Positions 62,099 to 64,000 of a DNA stretch of 64,000 nt are shown here, piece by piece; position 1 is the first letter of the stretch; each line of letters begins with the position of its first letter. The notes under the pieces were generated by a model. The model had not been told where the DNA came from. It did no database searches and saw only the letters and a program-made list of their open reading frames with translations. The position numbers were made by a program, and so were the translations under genes. Source of the stretch: Neisseria perflava (GTDB lineage: Bacteria; Pseudomonadota; Gammaproteobacteria; Burkholderiales; Neisseriaceae); NCBI RefSeq assembly GCF_002863305.2, contig NZ_CP136962.1, positions 1,054,001 through 1,118,000 on the forward strand. Direction: 5' to 3'.

Positions 62099-62830
62099 TT
62101 ATTTGTGCAAACCGCATTCCTTACTGTCTTTGCTCTCCCACCACCATCGTCCGGCACGGATATTTTCACCCAGCTTGACCGGACGCGTGCAGGGTTCGCA
62201 CCCAATACTGGGATAGCCCTGATGATAAAGCGCATTGAGCGGAACTTGGTGTTCGTGTGCATATGCCCAAACATCCTGCTCTTCCCAATCAAAAATAGGA
62301 TTGAATTTGGCGATGTTGCGACCCGTATCCAGCTCTTCAAAATTCAATTCGCTGCGCGTTTCGGACTGGCTGCGGCGTTGTCCGGTCAGCCATGCAGGCG
62401 CGTTGTGCAAAGCGCGGTTGAGCGGTTCGATTTTGCGGATATGGCAGCAACGGCGGCGCAACTCGACGCTGTCGTACATGGCGGTCGTGCCGAATTCAGC
62501 TTCAAATTCATCGGCGGTTTGCCGGTTGGGATAAAACACTTCCAATTCGGTTTGATAACGCGCATTGGTTTCGGCAATCAGCGCGGCGGTTTCGGGATTG
62601 AGTTTGCCCGTATTGAGCGTAATGATGCGGATGGGCAGTTTCAGACGGCAAACGGCATCGGTAATGACCATATCTTCAACCGCAAGGCTGGATGCGAACA
62701 CGGCTTGCGGATAGCGCGCGGCAATGTCTTGCAAACGGCGCTCCAAAGCAGCCGCCAACTCAGGCAGGCGGCGGCGTTCGGCATCATTGGTTTCAGGGAT
62801 TTTCCAGAATTGTGGGCGGAATAAAGACAT
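62099..62830 (-). CDS. cysH: Assimilatory APS reductase (CysH, Fe-S type)
   Basis: 243 aa. The [4Fe-4S] cysteines Cys128-Cys129 (RRRCCHIRK) and Cys211/Cys214 (GCEPCTR) mark adenylylsulfate reductase rather than the PAPS enzyme. The catalytic Cys239 is in ECGLH. The P-loop-like SSLAVEDMVITD near 48-59 and TLNTGKLNPET near 71-81 bind the nucleotide. It reduces APS to sulfite for cysteine synthesis. The start is ATG at 62830. It lies alone, without other cys genes in view. Confidence 0.92.
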   Translation of the reverse strand: MSLFRPQFWKIPETNDAERRRLPELAAALERRLQDIAARYPQAVFASSLAVEDMVITDAVCRLKLPIRIITLNTGKLNPETAALIAETNARYQTELEVFYPNRQTADEFEAEFGTTAMYDSVELRRRCCHIRKIEPLNRALHNAPAWLTGQRRSQSETRSELNFEELDTGRNIAKFNPIFDWEEQDVWAYAHEHQVPLNALYHQGYPSIGCEPCTRPVKLGENIRAGRWWWESKDSKECGLHK

Positions 62831-62945
62831 GGCTGGTTGTTCCTAATAATTTTCAGACGGCCTGTTGAAACGGCTGTCGATATGGTTATGGAACGATATT
62901 GTCCTGCGCCCTATCTTCAAACGGAAAGAATGCTTTTCTATTTCT

Positions 62946-64000
62946 TTATAACCAAAGCGTCTGCTGCTGGTTTTTCGGCAGCAAATGACTCACGCCGATA
63001 CCGATCAGGCGGAAGGCGTCTTCGCGTTGCGGCGGTATGCGTTGCAACAAAGTATGCGCCGCCTGAAGCAGCGAAGCACTGTCGGGAAGGACGGAAGAAT
63101 ACGTCAGCGAACGCGTAATAATGCGGAAATCGTGGGTTTTGAGTTTAAGGGTAACGCCTTTGGCTTCAACGTTTTTGCGCTCAATCTGCCGCCAAAGGTC
63201 TTCGGCAAGGTGCGGCAAATGGCTTGAAGCCTGCGCCAAAGATAAATCTTCGGGCAAAGTGATTTCAGTTGAGATTTGCAGGCGTTCGCGTTCGGCTTTG
63301 ACCGGCCGCTCGTCGATACCGCGTGCCAAATCATAAAGGCGGTAGCCGTAGCGGCCGAAATGGTTTAAAAGTTCGCCGCGCTCAAAACGGCGCAAATCGC
63401 CGGCGGTTTTCATACCGAGGGCATTCATCTTTTTCAGCGTGACTTTGCCGACACCGGGAATCTTACCCAACGGCAGGCTCTCCAAAAACGCCATGATTTT
63501 GGGCGGCGGCAGCACAAACTGTCCGTTTGGCTTGCGCCAGTCGGACGCGATTTTAGCCAAAAATTTATTGGGTGCGATACCTGCAGAGGCCGTCAAACCG
63601 GTTTCTTCAAAAATTTCGGCGCGAATGCGTTTGGCCACCTCGCTGGCATACGGGATATTTTTAAAATTTCGGGTAACATCCAAATAGGCTTCGTCCAAAG
63701 ACAAAGGCTCGATCAAATCGGTATAACGCCGAAACACGGCATGAATCTGCGCCGACACCTTGCGGTACAAATCGAAATGCGGCGGCACAAACACCGCCTG
63801 AGGACACAGTCTTTTTGCCGTCGCCACCGACATGGCCGAGTGCAAACTGAATTTGCGCGCTTCATAAGACGCAGCACAAATAACCGAGCGCGCGCCATCC
63901 CATGCCACAACGACGGGCAGCCCTTTCAAATGCGGCTGCTCGCGCAGTTCTACCGAAGCGTAGAATGCGTCCATATCGATATGGATGATTTTGCGTTGGG
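62946..64000 (-). CDS. dinB: DNA polymerase IV (partial, start outside window)
   Basis: Y-family translesion polymerase. The frame remains open to the window edge, adding QRKIIHID before MDAFYASVE, so the true start lies beyond 64000. The catalytic acidic residues are in IDMDAFYASVE and SLDEAYLDVT. GIAPNKFLAKIASDWRKPNG and the helix-hairpin-helix IPGVGKVTLKKMNALG are present, and the C-terminal little-finger domain ends LLPKNQQQTLWL. It is an error-prone enzyme for bypass of DNA lesions. Confidence 0.93.
   Translation of the reverse strand, partial: QRKIIHIDMDAFYASVELREQPHLKGLPVVVAWDGARSVICAASYEARKFSLHSAMSVATAKRLCPQAVFVPPHFDLYRKVSAQIHAVFRRYTDLIEPLSLDEAYLDVTRNFKNIPYASEVAKRIRAEIFEETGLTASAGIAPNKFLAKIASDWRKPNGQFVLPPPKIMAFLESLPLGKIPGVGKVTLKKMNALGMKTAGDLRRFERGELLNHFGRYGYRLYDLARGIDERPVKAERERLQISTEITLPEDLSLAQASSHLPHLAEDLWRQIERKNVEAKGVTLKLKTHDFRIITRSLTYSSVLPDSASLLQAAHTLLQRIPPQREDAFRLIGIGVSHLLPKNQQQTLWL

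Overview
The window is a chromosomal segment from a commensal Neisseria. The 12-mer AGGCCGTCTGAA (the AG dialect of the neisserial DNA uptake sequence, DUS) occurs dozens of times, mostly as inverted pairs that end genes. From memory of published DUS dialects, AG-DUS fits the oral N. subflava/flavescens-type commensals better than N. meningitidis or N. gonorrhoeae, which use AT-DUS. The tmRNA tag (ANDETYALAA), EarP with an Arg32 EF-P, DnrN, Ape1 and a PatA/PatB-like pair also fit Neisseria. I saw no Correia elements, tRNA, rRNA or CRISPR.

Layout. 1-8.9 kb: sugar phosphate metabolism (pgm, rpe, fbp), riboflavin synthase, rlmJ, small exported proteins and heptosyltransferase waaF. 9-21.5 kb: guaB, dcuB with an FNR-like box, a two-domain glycosyltransferase, dusC, lipoproteins, dnrN, an AEC transporter, an acyltransferase pair, gloA and a hypothetical protein. 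21.6-23.05 kb: a low-molecular-weight tyrosine phosphatase gene split by about 1 kb of streptococcal-type DNA (the 3' end of glpO plus a complete glpF). 23.1-30.5 kb: metX-metW, nadE, earP-efp, an mlaC-like gene, a tautomerase and an alaA-like aminotransferase.

30.66-40.06 kb: tmRNA (ssrA), followed by a 9.04-kb P4-like integrative element in its 3' end. The 14-bp att repeats are intact. Gene order is integrase, HigBA-type toxin-antitoxin, an unrecognised 323-aa cargo protein, AlpA-type regulator, small HTH protein, Ash-like region, a frameshifted small membrane protein, Toprim primase and DUF927 helicase. An iteron-rich presumed origin has 11 perfect copies of GGTAACAA/TTGTTACC. Likely integrase arm sites (GGGTAACTTTT) lie inside both ends. 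No capsid, packaging or conjugation genes are visible.

40.2-50.3 kb: an EEP-family phosphatase, a TonB-like protein, a HAD phosphatase and hda, a DedA protein, the peptidoglycan O-acetylation/de-acetylation cluster (patA, patB-like, ape1), a LemA-like protein, a metallophosphoesterase and a DyP peroxidase. 50.5-56.3 kb: a two-partner secretion pair (tpsB-tpsA) whose terminator carries the foreign AT-DUS dialect. 56.4-64 kb: recB, an AT-rich PIF1-like helicase broken by a frameshift beside a miniature inverted-repeat element, cysH (APS-reductase type) and dinB, which runs off the window.

The most striking observation is the apparent transfer from Streptococcus at 21.95-22.93 kb. It fuses a neisserial phosphatase N-terminus to a streptococcal GlpO tail, removes the phosphatase's general-acid loop, and delivers an intact glycerol facilitator gene.
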